DNA of 64,000 nucleotides. It comes from Bipolaris cookei. Its lineage: Eukaryota > Ascomycota > Dothideomycetes > Pleosporales > Pleosporaceae. The stretch is taken from contig NRSV01000069.1 of NCBI GenBank assembly GCA_002286855.1, positions 43,199 to 107,198 of the forward strand, written 5' to 3'. Shown piece by piece: positions 21,146-33,382 of the stretch; position 1 is the stretch's first letter; each line of letters opens with the position of its first letter. The notes under the pieces are model-generated. The model did not search any database. It was not told where the DNA came from and was given only the letters and a program-made list of their open reading frames with translations. The translations under genes and the position numbers were made by a program.

Positions 21146-22312
21146 ATGTCTGAAGAAGGTGCTCCGTCTGTTGCTACCGCGGAAAAAGCAGCGCCGCCTT
21201 CAATACCCCGCTATTTCCGGAACGATGCACCGCTCGCGCGACGAGACCCTCACAAACAGTTACTAGCGTCTTTGGACCGGCTGATCACCGACTACCCTCC
21301 GCACCACATCCCGCCAGGCGGAGGCTTGTACTATGGTCCCATATCCGTCGCCTTCCTCTTCTATGCCTTGCACGACATCTACCCGGACTTGAAACTGGAT
21401 GGCTATCCTTTGAATACTTGGTCGGCAGCCTATATTGAACAGGCCCAGACTCACATCAAGGAATTTCCACCTCCATCCCCTAAGAAATGCGGCGTCTCAA
21501 ACGACATCATGTCGCTTCTTGCGCTGTACGCCATTACCGCAAAAGACCCGGACACTGTCAGGGAACTCTGTGATCACGCAGCAGTCATGCTTGAGGACAG
21601 TACTTCCAACGAGTGGCTGTATGGCCGTGCGGGTTACCTGTACCTTCTCCGGCTGGTCCGTAAAGCCTTTACCGACAACAAGGAAATCACCGAACTCATC
21701 GAGGATACCGCGGATGAGATTATCGAAAACATCATGGATAGTCCGCGTCCCTGGAAATGGCACGGCAAAGCGTACGTTGGTGCTGTTCACGGGGCCATTG
21801 GCATTATCACACAGATTATTCTCACAGATCCTGCGTGGGCGCCCAAACTGGATGCCGAGTTAGGTGCCTTACTGAGTTATCAGTACGAAAGTGGAAACTT
21901 TCCGTCATCGCTGCCACCGGGACGTGATAGGCTCGTACAAGTTTGCCATGGGGCACCCGGTGTCGTTACTTCGCTTCTTTCTATCCGAAATTTTTTTCCT
22001 GGGCTCCATGACCGAATTGATAGGGTCATTGCAAAGGCCAGAGAATGTATCTGGGAACGAGGACTTCTAACAAAGGAACCATGTCTTTGCCACGGCATCA
22101 CCGGAAATGCTCTTGCGTTGGACGGCAAACAGTTCGAACACTTTATGACTTACACTACCGGTCACGAGATCAAGTCTATGGCAAAAGACGGCATGCTGGA
22201 AAAGTCTGATGATCCATCAGCCCTATGGTGTGGCGAAGCTGGTCGTGCTTGGGCTTGGGCGGTCGCGGACATGGACCTGGATAAGCGGCTGCTGGGTTAC
22301 AACGATATTTAA
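21146..22312 (+). CDS. LanC-like protein (388 aa)
   Basis: The start at 21146 (GCCATGTC) precedes MSEEGAPSVA; 35 upstream in-frame codons look like leader. The protein shows the repeated alpha/alpha-barrel helices of the LanC/LANCL superfamily: GLYYGPISVAFLFYAL, LYGRAGYLYLLRLV, GAVHGAIGIITQI, CHGAPGVVTSLLSI and CLCHGITGNALAL. The zinc ligands of the family are in place: Cys267 (VCHGAPG) and Cys315-His316 (CLCHG). Bacterial LanC cyclises lanthipeptides; eukaryotic LANCL proteins instead add glutathione to dehydrated phosphosites in proteins. Which of these applies here is unknown; no lanthipeptide precursor or LanM-type dehydratase is visible nearby. No intron is needed. Confidence 0.88.
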   Translation: MSEEGAPSVATAEKAAPPSIPRYFRNDAPLARRDPHKQLLASLDRLITDYPPHHIPPGGGLYYGPISVAFLFYALHDIYPDLKLDGYPLNTWSAAYIEQAQTHIKEFPPPSPKKCGVSNDIMSLLALYAITAKDPDTVRELCDHAAVMLEDSTSNEWLYGRAGYLYLLRLVRKAFTDNKEITELIEDTADEIIENIMDSPRPWKWHGKAYVGAVHGAIGIITQIILTDPAWAPKLDAELGALLSYQYESGNFPSSLPPGRDRLVQVCHGAPGVVTSLLSIRNFFPGLHDRIDRVIAKARECIWERGLLTKEPCLCHGITGNALALDGKQFEHFMTYTTGHEIKSMAKDGMLEKSDDPSALWCGEAGRAWAWAVADMDLDKRLLGYNDI

Positions 22313-23703
22313 GGCTATGTTATGGTTGCGCCGAAACCACATTCGGTACGCTTTGCGAATTTCATGATGCTCATCCAAATCAGACGACTCATTTTCTATC
22401 ACGGTATTTTCCTAGTCAAAGCATCTTTCCATGCGCTCATGTACGGGTGGATTCTTTTCTCAACATCTCCTAGTTATACGACGGACCTTCTGAGCATCTT
22501 ATTCTGGAAACCCGATACCATAAATAAACTATACCTATTCTTTGCCATGTCCCAAAGTTGTGAAGATCAATCGATGGAAGTGAATCAATGTCCCACCAGG
22601 TTAGGACAGCATGGCAATGGATAGTAAACACCAGAAAATCAGGATAACAATTTTTATTGTTGTATCTGATTGTTCACATTGCGGGCACGTGTTTCCCACC
22701 AGACACATCACCGCAGCCAAGTCATACTGTCAGGCACATTTCCAAATACCTTGTACGATACTGACTTTAGCAATCTGCTCTCGTGACGCACCACTCCTTT
22801 CCGTCCTATGAGCCAGTGATTTTATAACGATGACAAATCTAGTAGAAGACTAACCTCGAATATTCAAGAAGGTCAAATGACTACGCCAATGCAGCAACGA
22901 GAAAGCTTTGGTATCAGTACCAGCAAAGTACCCGCCCGTTACAAATTACACAATCTTGTGGAAAAGAATTACTTGTGTCACGCTCGTATTCCCACACCTC
23001 ACGGGATCGCAGACCAAGACAGGACAAGCCTGAGCCCAAGCAACAAGCATCCTCACTACGCAGCGCTACACCCTCCCCTAATCTTCTTCCATAGACGCCT
23101 CAGCCCCTGAGGTTCCTTTTCAGTCGTTTTCTCGTTGCAATCAGAACAGCATAGTCATGTACGTTTGCGTTTCCTCGCTCCTAGTGACTCTGTACTTGTG
23201 CGCTTCACTGATGGCTGGACGTTTGGGTGTAATTGCAAATACGGCGCCTTTCGGAACAGGGTTGCATAGCAGACCTATGTGCGTGTCGATTCGTCATATA
23301 GACTTGGCATGGTGTTTAAGCCACGTGCGGGCAATATCAAGTAAGAGAAGTGACCTCTGCAGCGTTAGTAGCCATCATGCTCAGCCTATCTACGCCACAG
23401 CAGCCATTGTTTGCTTTGACTCTAATGACGGACGGGTAGCTGATGGGCGTCTGCTTGATATCAAGCATGGCGCGGGCACTCCAATGTACAACTATCCAGC
23501 CACGCTACTACTAGACTTCTTTTGATATTGTCCATCCACGTCACATATACTCGTTCGCGGAGGCGGCTAACCTTGCAAACCGCCATCTATGCCCGCAGTG
23601 AGTTTAGTTGTAGCGCTGGCTTACTGATTCCAGATATTACAGATGCGAGTTCTGGAGTATGAATATCCATGTTCTTCCCCACTGACCTATCTCCAGCTGG
23701 TAA
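22313..23703. other. Intergenic, no supported gene
   Basis: About 1.4 kb. A 122-codon frame at 23157-23525 has a hydrophobic start but no further coding character, so I do not call it. The region ends in a dinucleotide repeat just before the tyrosinase gene. Confidence 0.45.
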
Positions 23704-23722
23704 CACACACACACACACACAC
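23704..23722 (+). repeat. (AC)n microsatellite
   Basis: About 19 bp of alternating AC, some 25 bp upstream of the tyrosinase start codon, so it lies in the leader or core promoter. Confidence 0.85.
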
Positions 23723-23745
23723 TTCCACTGGTATTCTCGACTACG

Positions 23746-25897
23746 ATGCGTGGATTCTGGATCATACGAATTTCGATTTCAGTTCTTGTCTCGTGCACTG
23801 CGTGCACGGCGCTGCAAGATGATGGGGCCCACGTGAGACGCCAGTCCGAGACGAATATAGTCACTGGTGCCACTTCACGGGATGATAATGGTAACGACTT
23901 CTGAATGTCTATAGAAAGTGACTTACTGACTCGCTTTAGGAAATGTCTATGTGCGCCGCGAAATCCGGGACCTAATGGATAACTACCCTGATCAATGGAG
24001 TCTGTACATTTTGGCATTGGACACTCTGCATCGTGCTGATCAGAGCGACCCTTTTTCCTTCTACGGCCTGGCGTGTAGGTACGATTCTTGTGATGTGCTG
24101 ACCAAGGCTGACTTGTTGTTTTAGCTATCCACGGAAGACCGTATAAGACATGGGGAGACGCGCCTGGGTTACCAGAGAAGATTGGCCGAGCAGGGTACTG
24201 TCCACACGATAATGAGTTATTCTTGGGATGGCATCGGCCGTACCTTGCCTTGTTTGAGGTGAGTATACCGCTTTGTTGTCTTTTCCCAAGATATTCTTAG
24301 AGGCGCCTTGCAATTAAAGCTAATATCGGTTAGCAAGTCGTCTCCAACTACGTTCACGATATCGCTGCAAACGCCCCAGCAGATCAATCTCAACGCTACC
24401 TCACTGCCGCCCGTGAGTTCCGCATACCATACTGGGATTGGGCTCAAGGCACCAAAATTGGTCCGGCCCCCGACGTTTTCTTGTCTCCTACCATCACGAT
24501 TACAGATACAAAGGGCGCGTCAGTAGTAATGGACAACCCGTTATTCTCGTACAAGTTCCACCCATTACCCAACGGCTTCCACGGCAAGGTGCGTATATAA
24601 TCTACTTACAAGTTAAAAACTAAAAACACAGCAGTGGCGAAAAATGAACTCAACCATCCGCTGGCCAGCCTCAGACGATCCATTCGAACCCTCGCGACCC
24701 TGGCTGTTCGCCGAAGCCTTCAAAAACCAGTCCAACAACCTCATAGCCCAAGCCGGCGTCGCCTTCCGCTCAAGCACCTTTTCGCGCTTCTCGTCCGCCT
24801 TAGAAGACGCCCACGGCTGGGTCCACGGCATCATTGGCGGCGGCTATCTACGCGACTCACCATACTGGGGCCACATGTGGCCCTTGGAATATTCAGCCTT
24901 TGAGCCCTTGTTCATGTTGCACCACGCGTACGTCTCCTCCCCCTCCCCTCGCAAAAGCAGCACACCTTGCTAATGGGACACCCAAAAACAGAAACGTCGA
25001 CCGCCTTTTCACCCTTTACACAACCGCCCACCCCCAAACCTGGATGCATTCCTCCACCATCGGCTCGCAATCCAACCTCTTCCTATCCGACAACCAACAA
25101 ATCACCCCAGACACCCCACTCCTCCCCTTCCGCCGCACCCCCACCGCCTTCTGGACCACAAATGACTGCCGCGACACCTCCACCCTGGGTTACGCATATC
25201 CCGAGACGCAGCGCTGGAAATTCGCATCGGACGAGTCGTTCCAGGCGCATGTGGAGTCCGCAGTTGCGAAGTTGTATGCGGGTCGCGTGCGCGAGCAGGC
25301 GGTGGAGCAGGTGGTGCTACAGCGGAATACGGCGTTTGGGGTTCTGCTGCAGCGGAATGGGGGCGCGTATACGGATTGGGTGTTGGAAACAAGAGTGAGA
25401 GGGAAAGACATACAGGGGACGTTTCGGGTGCAGTTTTTGCTGGGGAGAGATGGGGGGGAGGTGGTGGATGCGGGGGGATGGATGGTGCTTATGCCTGTGA
25501 TGCGGGGGGATGAGGTTGGGGTTGATCAAGGGTCGGGGAAGGAGTTGGTTGGGACGACGAGTTTGACGGGGTTGCTGGTTGAGTGCGTGAATAATGGGAC
25601 GTTGGGTGGGTTGGGGGAGGAGGTTGTGTTACCGTTTCTTGAGGGGGGGTTGAGGTGGTGGGTTTTGGATGTGAGCCTCCCTTCCCTATCCTTTTTTTTC
25701 GCATACTGTTCGTGGAATGATGAAGCTGACAAGGACAGGATGCTGGCAAGCGGATCCAGAAGCTGCAAGATAACGCGGTGAATGTCACGTTGGTTAGTAC
25801 TGAGGCAAGGGTTCGGGTGGATGAAAGTAAGCCGATTGAGTATACAGGGGTTGTGCATAGCTACCCGGGGATTGTGAGGGAGAAAGTAGATGGGTGA
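23746..25897 (+). CDS. Secreted tyrosinase (type-3 copper enzyme, 600 aa)
   Basis: Seven exons: 23746-23890, 23940-24074, 24125-24258, 24334-24588, 24632-24927, 24992-25670 and 25739-25897; all junctions are GT-AG and keep the frame. The start MRGFWIIRISISVLVSCTACTA is a signal peptide. Copper-A region: SIHGRPYKTWGD and HDNELFLGWHRPYLALFE. Copper-B region: HGWVHGIIGG, YWGHMWPLEYSAFEP and FMLHHANVDRLF; the last exon pair is joined inside LHHA-NVDR, confirming the intron. The enzyme should oxidise phenols to quinones (melanin-like or other phenolic chemistry) outside the cell or in the secretory path. Length is in the range of fungal tyrosinases with a C-terminal domain. Exon 5 has a CAGCAG acceptor, so one Gln is optional. 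Confidence 0.9.
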
Positions 25898-26688
25898 TGG
25901 CGTTTTTTAATGCTGGCGTAAAAAGTGTGATGGGAAGGCAAACATAGTCGGTTATTCGCACTACAAATTCATTACTGTTTGATTACAATGTCTCAAAGCC
26001 GGTAGTAAGTCGGACTGATAGTTCATGTGTATAAATGGGTAATAACAATGATTCATTCCAGGTGATACCAGACTGCAGTTAGTGCAGAATCATCTGAACA
26101 CGAGTACTTTGCAAGTGGGCAAAGAAAGCACGTGATTGGTATCTATTTTGAGATTTGGTAGGCCAAGGTAGATATTTGAAAGGTACATACACATATGTAC
26201 ATGAGTGGCTGCACCCTGTCTCGGTTTGTCAATTTTGGCCAGGGAGCTGCCAGTGTGTAACAAGTACACGACATGGACCAGTGAGAAGAGAGTAGTTGGG
26301 TTCGAAAATGACCAGCAAGGGGGAAATGTAATCATATTGAGCATGAAGCCTGTGTTGAGTTTTCAAGTGTCAAAACAGGTGAGTGATCCAATGGGTGTGT
26401 ATGTGTGTGTGGATATTTTTGGATGAGTCCCTTGGTGTTGGGAGGATGATGTTGGTACATGTTCAAGTGGAGGCCATCAATGGGCCCGGTTTTTATGCTG
26501 TAGTCATCATGTCTTGGTCGTTGCTTGCCTAGATTTTGAGTGGCAGGATCAGCCATGCGCGAGGCCAAGAGCATGTTTGATGGTCGTTTTGGTAATCGTT
26601 AGTGGATACAATGTGTTTGTTTGTTTGGTAGTGGCAGTCGATCAGTCGTAGCATTATCGAAGTCGATCCTCTGTCCGAGAAGTCAGCT
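25898..26688. other. Intergenic between convergent genes
   Basis: The 3' ends of tyrosinase and RPB4 face each other here. A TG-rich stretch lies near 26395-26412. No gene seen. Confidence 0.5.
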
Positions 26689-27328
26689 TCAGGTGGGCAG
26701 GGCGGTGTTCTTGATCTTTTCCAACTCACGCATCTTGTTCAGTTCGTCGAGAATTAGCTGCAGCTCGTCCTCGTCCATCTTGAGGGAAGGGATGAGGGTA
26801 GTAGCTTCCTCGGCGGTATCGGGGGTAAGGGTTCCTAGCGGGGCTGTCAGCAGCTCCTCATCAACGGCTTTGTTCCGGACATGTTTTTACCCAGCAGCGC
26901 CTTCTCGACGACGGAGATTTCGGGGTGGGCATCAAAGAGGGCGGCGATGGAGTGCAGGCTGTCTTCTTCCTTGTAGCGGGCAAAGTTGTCGAGGTAGTCA
27001 AGAAACTGGGTGATTGTGCTGGTGCAGCGTCAGTCGTGGTGACTGTATGGCATGAAGCTCCAACTCACATGCTGTCGTTGTAGATGCGGTCGCGCAGCGG
27101 GTTGTTCTCGGGGTCCTTCTTCTTGCGTGCCTCGTGAACGGCGGTGACGACGGCGCGGGCCTCTGAGACGGAGAGGGCATGGACGTCTTCGAAGTCGCCG
27201 AGCTTGATCTCGGAGCCCATTTCCTCCTCTTGCTGAACGGGTGGCTTGGGGCGCGAGACGAGCCTGGGTGCTTTGAAGACGGGCGGCTCGGGCCTCTGGG
27301 GGGCGTTGTGCTCGCCGTCTCCTTCCAT
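26689..27328 (-). CDS. rpb4: RNA polymerase II subunit RPB4 (177 aa)
   Basis: Three exons: 27069-27328, 26891-27018 and 26689-26834. Joined they give a complete Rpb4: an acidic/proline N-terminus, LGDFEDVHALSVSEARAVV, FLDYLDNFARYKEE, LFDAHPEISVVEKALLG, then TLTPDTAEEATTLIPSL and DELQLILDELNKMRE. These are the conserved HRDC-like Rpb4/RPC9 core elements. RPB4 pairs with RPB7 to form the stalk of RNA polymerase II, acting in initiation, mRNA export and decay. I chose ATG 27328 (MEGDGEHNA); the frame is open 56 codons further upstream, but that part is Pro/Ser/Thr-rich and probably leader. It is divergent from LRG1. Confidence 0.9.
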
Positions 27329-28716
27329 GGTGGTGGCGAGGGTTGTTGCTGTGATGGAGTGAGTCGGGGGAGGGCGCTGGCGGAGGCTTGTCGGTATGCG
27401 AGACAAGCTCGTTGGTGTTAGCGGTGAAGGCAACGCGGTGCCAATGTCAACGTCAAAGAGCAGCGAGTCGCGAGCGTGTCGGGCGGGCGGTGCCAAGGCG
27501 ATAAAAAGGGCACTAGGGCAGACAGGCCGGCGTCGAGCCTTGACCCAGGCTCGGGCGTATTGTCACGGCCTTCCCCGCGCTGCGCGTTTGCTGCTGGTTC
27601 ACCTGCAGAGGTGCAGAACAAGCTTGCAGCAGCATGTGCCAGGAATAGCCTGCCCTGGCCCCCCGGTTCGACCCTCGACAATGACGCTTACCATCGTGGG
27701 CGCTTTTGCTGTGGGGTGTGTGAGTGTGTGCCGACAACACAAGTCGCAATAACACAGCTCGTATCACGGGCGTATACGCATGTGCCTATACGTGCATATA
27801 GGCTATATTAATAGATGCGCACATGCACATATACGTACATAGACATACATACACGTACATAGCTATACTGACATTCGAGTATAGCCAAGTAGACGTCCAC
27901 AATAGCCCCAAACCCTCTGACGCCGGTGCTGCTGCCGGCGTGGATCCCAATATCCCAATCAAGCCGGGCCCCGATCCGGCTAGCGTCCCCTCTCCATAGC
28001 CGCCATGCCTCTCCTCGCTCTCTCTCGACAAGCTCTCCGGCGGCCTCAGCGACACAGGAACATCCACCCACACCACCACTCCCACCACCACCCCCTCCCA
28101 TCCTGCCACCCGCTCCCTCTCTTCCACCACCCTCTCAGCCGCCACCATTGCCCTGTCTGCAGCCCCAGATCTGCCTGCGCTCCTCTACCTGCACTCATCG
28201 CGAGCCCGTCGCCCTGCCCGCCCTGCCTACATACTGCGTTTCACCCAATCGCTCAGGGTCTTGGGTCCTCCTCTACACAACCACCCCCGGCCAACCTAAT
28301 CCCACCGCACGCCGCCTCCCTCCCATCCCGCTGCGGCCGCATGTCGCCGTCCACCTCTCCGCCACGCCCATTGTACATAATCTCCCCCCGACTGCCACAG
28401 CCTGCCCGTTGCTAGACGCTGCGCATCCCAGGAATCACCGCCCGACTGCCCTCCAGCGCCGCCCTGCTGCCGCCAGTCACCTGCCCTTCCAGCCCACAAT
28501 CACCGCCTCGCACTCCCCACACCCCATACCCCCCACTTCCCACGCACTCTCGTCGCCCACTGCACTCGTCGCGACACGTGCCGTCGTCCTCCAAGCCCCT
28601 GACCGTCACCGCCTCGTCGTCGTCACGCACCCCCTTTGACCTCTCGGCTCCTGCCAAGATCTCGTCTCGCTCCCGACGCTGCATACTGCCCATCCTCGAA
28701 ACTGGCGTAACCGGAC
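27329..28716. promoter_or_regulatory. Divergent promoter region RPB4 / LRG1
   Basis: About 1.4 kb between the start codons of two divergent genes. It contains an alternating purine-pyrimidine stretch rich in TATACG/ACATAC steps (about 27770-27870) and long C/CT-rich runs (about 28040-28560) on the LRG1 side. The open frames here are compositional and are taken as long 5' leaders. Confidence 0.5.
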
Positions 28717-31700
28717 ATGGGCACACCAGCGGAGGGACCGCCTCCGATGGACAACCAGGGCGCCCACCACCAGCACAACAATGACCCCCACTCCTCCAAC
28801 GGCCTCATGCGCCGCGCCACAGACGACGGCGCCTCGTCGTCAACCTCGCTCGCGCCCCACGGCATGGGCTATCCCTCGCGCTCTGCCACCGACCCCGGCG
28901 ACCAGAACCAGCCCCTCTCCAAACCCAAGCGCAGCGGCAAGATTTGTGGAAAGTGCGGAGAAGGCCTGACCGGCCAATTTGTGCGAGCCTTGGGCGACAC
29001 TTACCATCTAGAATGCTTCACCTGTCATGTAAGACGCCTGTTTCGTTTTGTTCCCCCAAATCAACAGCGCGTTACGTAGTCGGTGTCATGCTACCTAGCC
29101 ATGCACTCGCCCATCTTCTACTCACCACCACTATCCACAATCCAACCCCTCGAGGTATTGGCTGACCGTCCCGCAGGATTGCAACAAGATTGTCGCATCT
29201 AAATTCTTCCCCGTCCCCGAAAAGCCCCCTGGTCAGTACCCGCTGTGCGAGACTGACTATTTTCGCCGACTTGATTTGCTCTGCTTCGAGTGCGGGCAGG
29301 CTCTGCGCGGCTCCTACATCACTGCGCTCGACCGCAAGTACCACATTGAGCATTTCACCTGCTCCGTCTGCCCCACTGTCTTTGGCGCGTCCGACAGCTA
29401 CTACGAGCACGAGGGCAGTGTCTACTGCCACTACCACTACTCAACCAAATTTGCCCAGCGCTGCAATGGCTGTCAAACGTCCATCCTCAAGCAGTTTGTT
29501 GAGATTTTCAGAAACGGCCAGAATCAGCATTGGCATCCAGAATGCTATATGATCCACAAGTACTGGAATGTGCGACTCCACTCCACCGGCCAGCCTGTCA
29601 TTGAGCATCTGCACGAGGCCGACAGCGATGCCACCGATGAAGTGCGAGAGACTGTGCGTCAACAAGAGGAGGAAATTGAAGCAAAGGTCAACTGGATCTG
29701 GAAAACCCTCTCTGCCTTTGAGGAAAAGTCGGCCACATGCATCTCCGACATGCTTCTCCATGTCAGCAACGGAGCCTACGTAGACGGCGTCATGGCAGCG
29801 AAAAAGTTCATTGTTCACGTCGAGTTGCTGTTTGCTGCTGCCGACGCGCTCGACTCACAATTGGTCGTCCGAACCCCGAAAGGACTGACGTACTCGCGCG
29901 AATCAAAACTTCTATGTAAGAAGGTGGTTGCTTTTTTCGCGCTCCTTACCCAGTCCCAAGGTACCGGCGTACGTCGACTGGGTGTGACCCAAGAATTGCT
30001 GTCCCTGGTTACGGGTCTCGCTCACTATCTGAAGCTCCTCATCCGCATCTGTCTGCAGGGAGCTCTAAAATTAGAGCGCGAAACCCGCACTTCTACTGGC
30101 CTGACCAACTTTCTCACCCAAGTCAATTCCCTTGACGCACGACTAGAGGAAGAGTCCCAAAAAGACCAGGCGGCCGAGTCCGCGCGTCTGGTCCCAAGAT
30201 GGGCTGACGCGTGTCCCATCTGTGATGCCCAGGTGGAAGACAAGTGTCTGCACTTGAACAACATGTCATTCAACTACAGTTGCATGGTCTGCCGTGGTTG
30301 CAACGCTGACCTGCGACATGACCCTCGCAATGCTTACTGGATTCAATCCAAGCGAACCATCCTCTGTCCCGCTTGCGCTGCAGCGAGTGCGGATGCGGAA
30401 AAAGGATTCGAGCAAATCACCAAATTGCGCCAGTACGTTCATCTACTAAACGTGGCGCACGCCCGTCTCATGGCCACTCTGCGTTCAAGCGGCGCATTGC
30501 CTCACACCTCAGGTAAGAAAAGCCTCTTCTCGACCGACCACCTCGTCACCACTCATCTTGACACCTCGACTCAGATTTCTGGAGCCGCTATCGAGATTAC
30601 GTTCGTCACACTAATGACTTGTAGATGACCCCAACTTAGCCGGCTATGACTCTTCACAAGGCCATCGTCTGGGAGACGCTGATGCGGATTCCCAACCAGC
30701 CCACTTGCGATCAGACACCCGCTCCAAATCCTATGGTGGAACCCCGACCACAGAAAGCCAGGTCAGCCAAAATGCCGCCTACGAACAATCAATGTCGGAT
30801 ATCAAGCGTCTTAGGTCGACGCGTCTCGACAAGCACCTCTCCAACACCATGAAGCGCGCACGTGCATCGCGCATCATTGACGGTCCTGAAGGGCTCGATT
30901 CAGCTGGAGGCGAGGGTCAATTGAGAGGTGGAATGCAAATTGTCCAAGAAGGTCAAGGAAATGAAACGGACGCTGTGACCCTCGCCGTCAATTCTCTTGC
31001 CTTGGACGACATTGCGCGTATGGCTGCCCTGGAACAGCAGCGAGAACAACGACCCAATGCTTTCCGTGCTGGTGGCAGTGCGCTACTCGGTCAAGGCGAA
31101 CAAGGGAGATTGCAGACCGGCCATCGCCGCGACTTTTCCGGTGGTCAAGAACTGCAGCAAATGAGTGAAGGCCGCCCGCGAACATACTTTTCGGAGCTTT
31201 CGCCATTGGAGTATTTCAAGCTCAAGGGCCTGGCTGTCCTCCAGCTCGGACTTTTGCTTGATGACAGCCAGTACAACCAAGGCGAACTGCTCGATCTGAT
31301 TGAGTCGAAAAAGAACAATTTCTGGGGCAAAATTGGTTTTGGTAAAGCTTTCAAAGGCGACAAGGCCAAACCAAAGAAGAATGTCAATAGCGCCGTCGAG
31401 AAGCCCGTTTCGGACAAGGCGACCTTTAGACAGTCTCTCGAATATCTAGTGGAAAAGTTTGGTGACGAGTGCACAGAGGGCGTTGGACCAGGCGCTCTCA
31501 AGGTTCCAGCTTTGCTACAAGACTGCATCACTGCAATGCGAAACATGGACATGTCTATCGAGGGTGTGTTCCGAAAGAACGGCAACCTCAAGGCTCTGCG
31601 CGAGCTTGAGGAGGAGATTGACGCCAATGGAGTGCAAAAGGTTGACCTGAACAACAAGAATCCGGTCATTCTCGCCAATCTTCTGAAACGCTTCCTTCGA

Positions 31701-32569
31701 CTGATGCCGGAGCCTGTCCTAACATTGAAGTTGTATAGATTGTTCATGGTAGCCAATGGTAAGTACTGGCGCTAGAAGTATTTGTTAACATTCGCTAACT
31801 CGAATAGACATCCAAGATGAAGCTCAAAGAAAGAAGGTATTACATCTTGTCCTCTGTTTACTGCCCAAGGCCCACCGCGATACCATGGAGGTATTGTTTT
31901 GTTTCCTGAACTGGGTCTCGTCCTTCCACACTGTCGACGAAGAGACAGGTAATAAGATGGACACTTGGAACATTGCCACTGTCATGGCACCGAACATTTT
32001 GCGCGAGAGTAACGATAGGGAGGTGAAGAGTGTGGACCAAGGCGCGGTCAAGGTGGTATTTGATCTTATTGAAAACAATGACGAGTTTTCCGAGGTAAGT
32101 AGCTCTAGCTGCCCGGCCATCCCGCCTTTCTAACTCCATGCAGGTACCCCCAGAAATTATGGAACTGCTAAGCGATGAGACATCTGATATGAGCGCAAAA
32201 GAGATTATGCGCCAGTGGGAGCAGCGTGGAAAGAATCCAATCACCGCTCCTAACCAAGCACCAAAAGACCAAAATGGTACAGCGTCAAGAAAGGACCAAC
32301 GCAATGCACCTCAGATCACCACAGCAGATAACAATCCCTCGGTCCAAGCAGGCGAGACGGCCGTTCGTCCAATCGCAGGAGCAGGCGGCCAGGTCCGCAA
32401 TCAACACAGTCCAGCCCCAGGGCCTGACAGAGGCCAACCCAACGCTGGCTACGGGCCAAGCCCACAAGCATCAGCAAACAGCCACCGAACTACTTCGCCT
32501 CACCGGAACAGCTACCGCGCGCCGGGCTTTCAAAAACATACACAGGTCGGCACAGCAGGTGCCGGATAA
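28717..32569 (+). CDS. lrg1: LIM-domain Rho GTPase-activating protein, LRG1 orthologue (1164 aa)
   Basis: Five exons: 28717-29028, 29177-30512, 30625-31758, 31808-32094 and 32144-32569. LIM zinc-finger domains begin at residue 77 (CGKCGEGL, then HLECFTCHDC), about 139 (CFECGQALRGSY, HFTCSVC) and about 200 (CNGCQTSILKQF, HWHPECY); a further Cys-rich zinc-type segment lies near residue 455 (CPICDAQVEDKC, CRGCNADL). The RhoGAP domain spans roughly 815-1020 with the arginine finger near residue 866 (SIEGVFRKNGNLKAL) and LPKAHRDTMEVLFCFL. This order matches yeast Lrg1 and Neurospora LRG-1, GAPs for Rho1 that control cell-wall synthesis and hyphal tip growth. The C-terminal tail is Gln/Pro/Asn-rich and disordered. 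Start choice (MGTPAEGPPP) is tentative. Confidence 0.9.
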
Positions 32570-33317
32570 GACTCAATGACTTCTCTTTAAAGCTTCCTAC
32601 CGGAGTACGTGGGCGTTGGTTCTCTCCACCTTTATTTTACGGCTTTGAGCGAAAAAGCATCTCACTGAGCGGCGATACTATTCTATACCCCCTGGTCCCC
32701 ACAGTCTACGTCATGAACATCTAGACTGGCGCCAGAAGTCCTCTTTTATGCATTGGTTTTTTTTGGTACAAAGTTTGATGATGACTTGTTCTTCTCTTTT
32801 TTTTCTTTGATTGCATTCGGTTGCATCGTGCGTGTGTGTTCCTCTCCGTGTGTCCGTTGTGTCTGTGCCTGTGTTGCATCATTCGCGGCACTCCTTTTTT
32901 TTTCTTTCGAAGGGAGAGTTTTTGCAGCATTGGTATAGGAGTTTCTGGGTAAATTCAAAAACGTGCCATTTACGTTTTGTTTTTCTTTGGCACTGTTTTT
33001 TTTCCTAGTGGCGCTGAAACAAAAGAACGGCTGTCCAGCCTGGAGGGAAGAAGAAACGTGGGAGATGGGGAAATGTAGGCATACAAAGAAGGGAAGGGGG
33101 GGGAGTGTAAACATCGTGTTGCAAGTGGAGGGAAGGGAGCCATGGGGGAAATCTGGAAAAGTGTAATCAGCTTTTTCTTTTCCTTGTTTCCTGTTGATAG
33201 ATGAAAGCTACTTGGCAATATCCGATGAACATTTTTCTCATCTTTGCATCAGGTCTTTGTTCGCTGTGCTTAGATCCTTATATATACAATGTAATACAAA
33301 ATTCCCCACGTAACTAG
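32570..33317. other. 3' flank of LRG1
   Basis: T- and pyrimidine-rich DNA, probably the 3' untranslated region and terminator zone. No gene seen. It ends at the TA duplication of a transposon. Confidence 0.5.
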
Positions 33318-33319
33318 TA

Positions 33320-33365
33320 ACGTGGTTCACAAGTGAGTCGCTAACGCCTCACCAGCGCGTCGACT
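33320..33365 (+). repeat. Left terminal inverted repeat (46 bp)
   Basis: Begins ACGTGGTTCAC and ends GCGCGTCGACT; matched by the reverse complement of 34949-35011. Confidence 0.9.
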
Positions 33366-33382
33366 TCGCAACGTTATCACAG

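Noticed and set aside
23157..23525. 122-codon frame with hydrophobic start, looks secreted
   Set aside because: Beyond the first 20 residues there is no coding character, and stop and start contexts are poor; more likely chance.
23704..23722. CRISPR or other ordered array
   Set aside because: Just an AC microsatellite; no spacer-repeat arrays were seen anywhere in the window.
27926..28639. 237-codon proline-rich frame upstream of LRG1
   Set aside because: Explained by C-rich leader sequence; the composition is the same in all frames.
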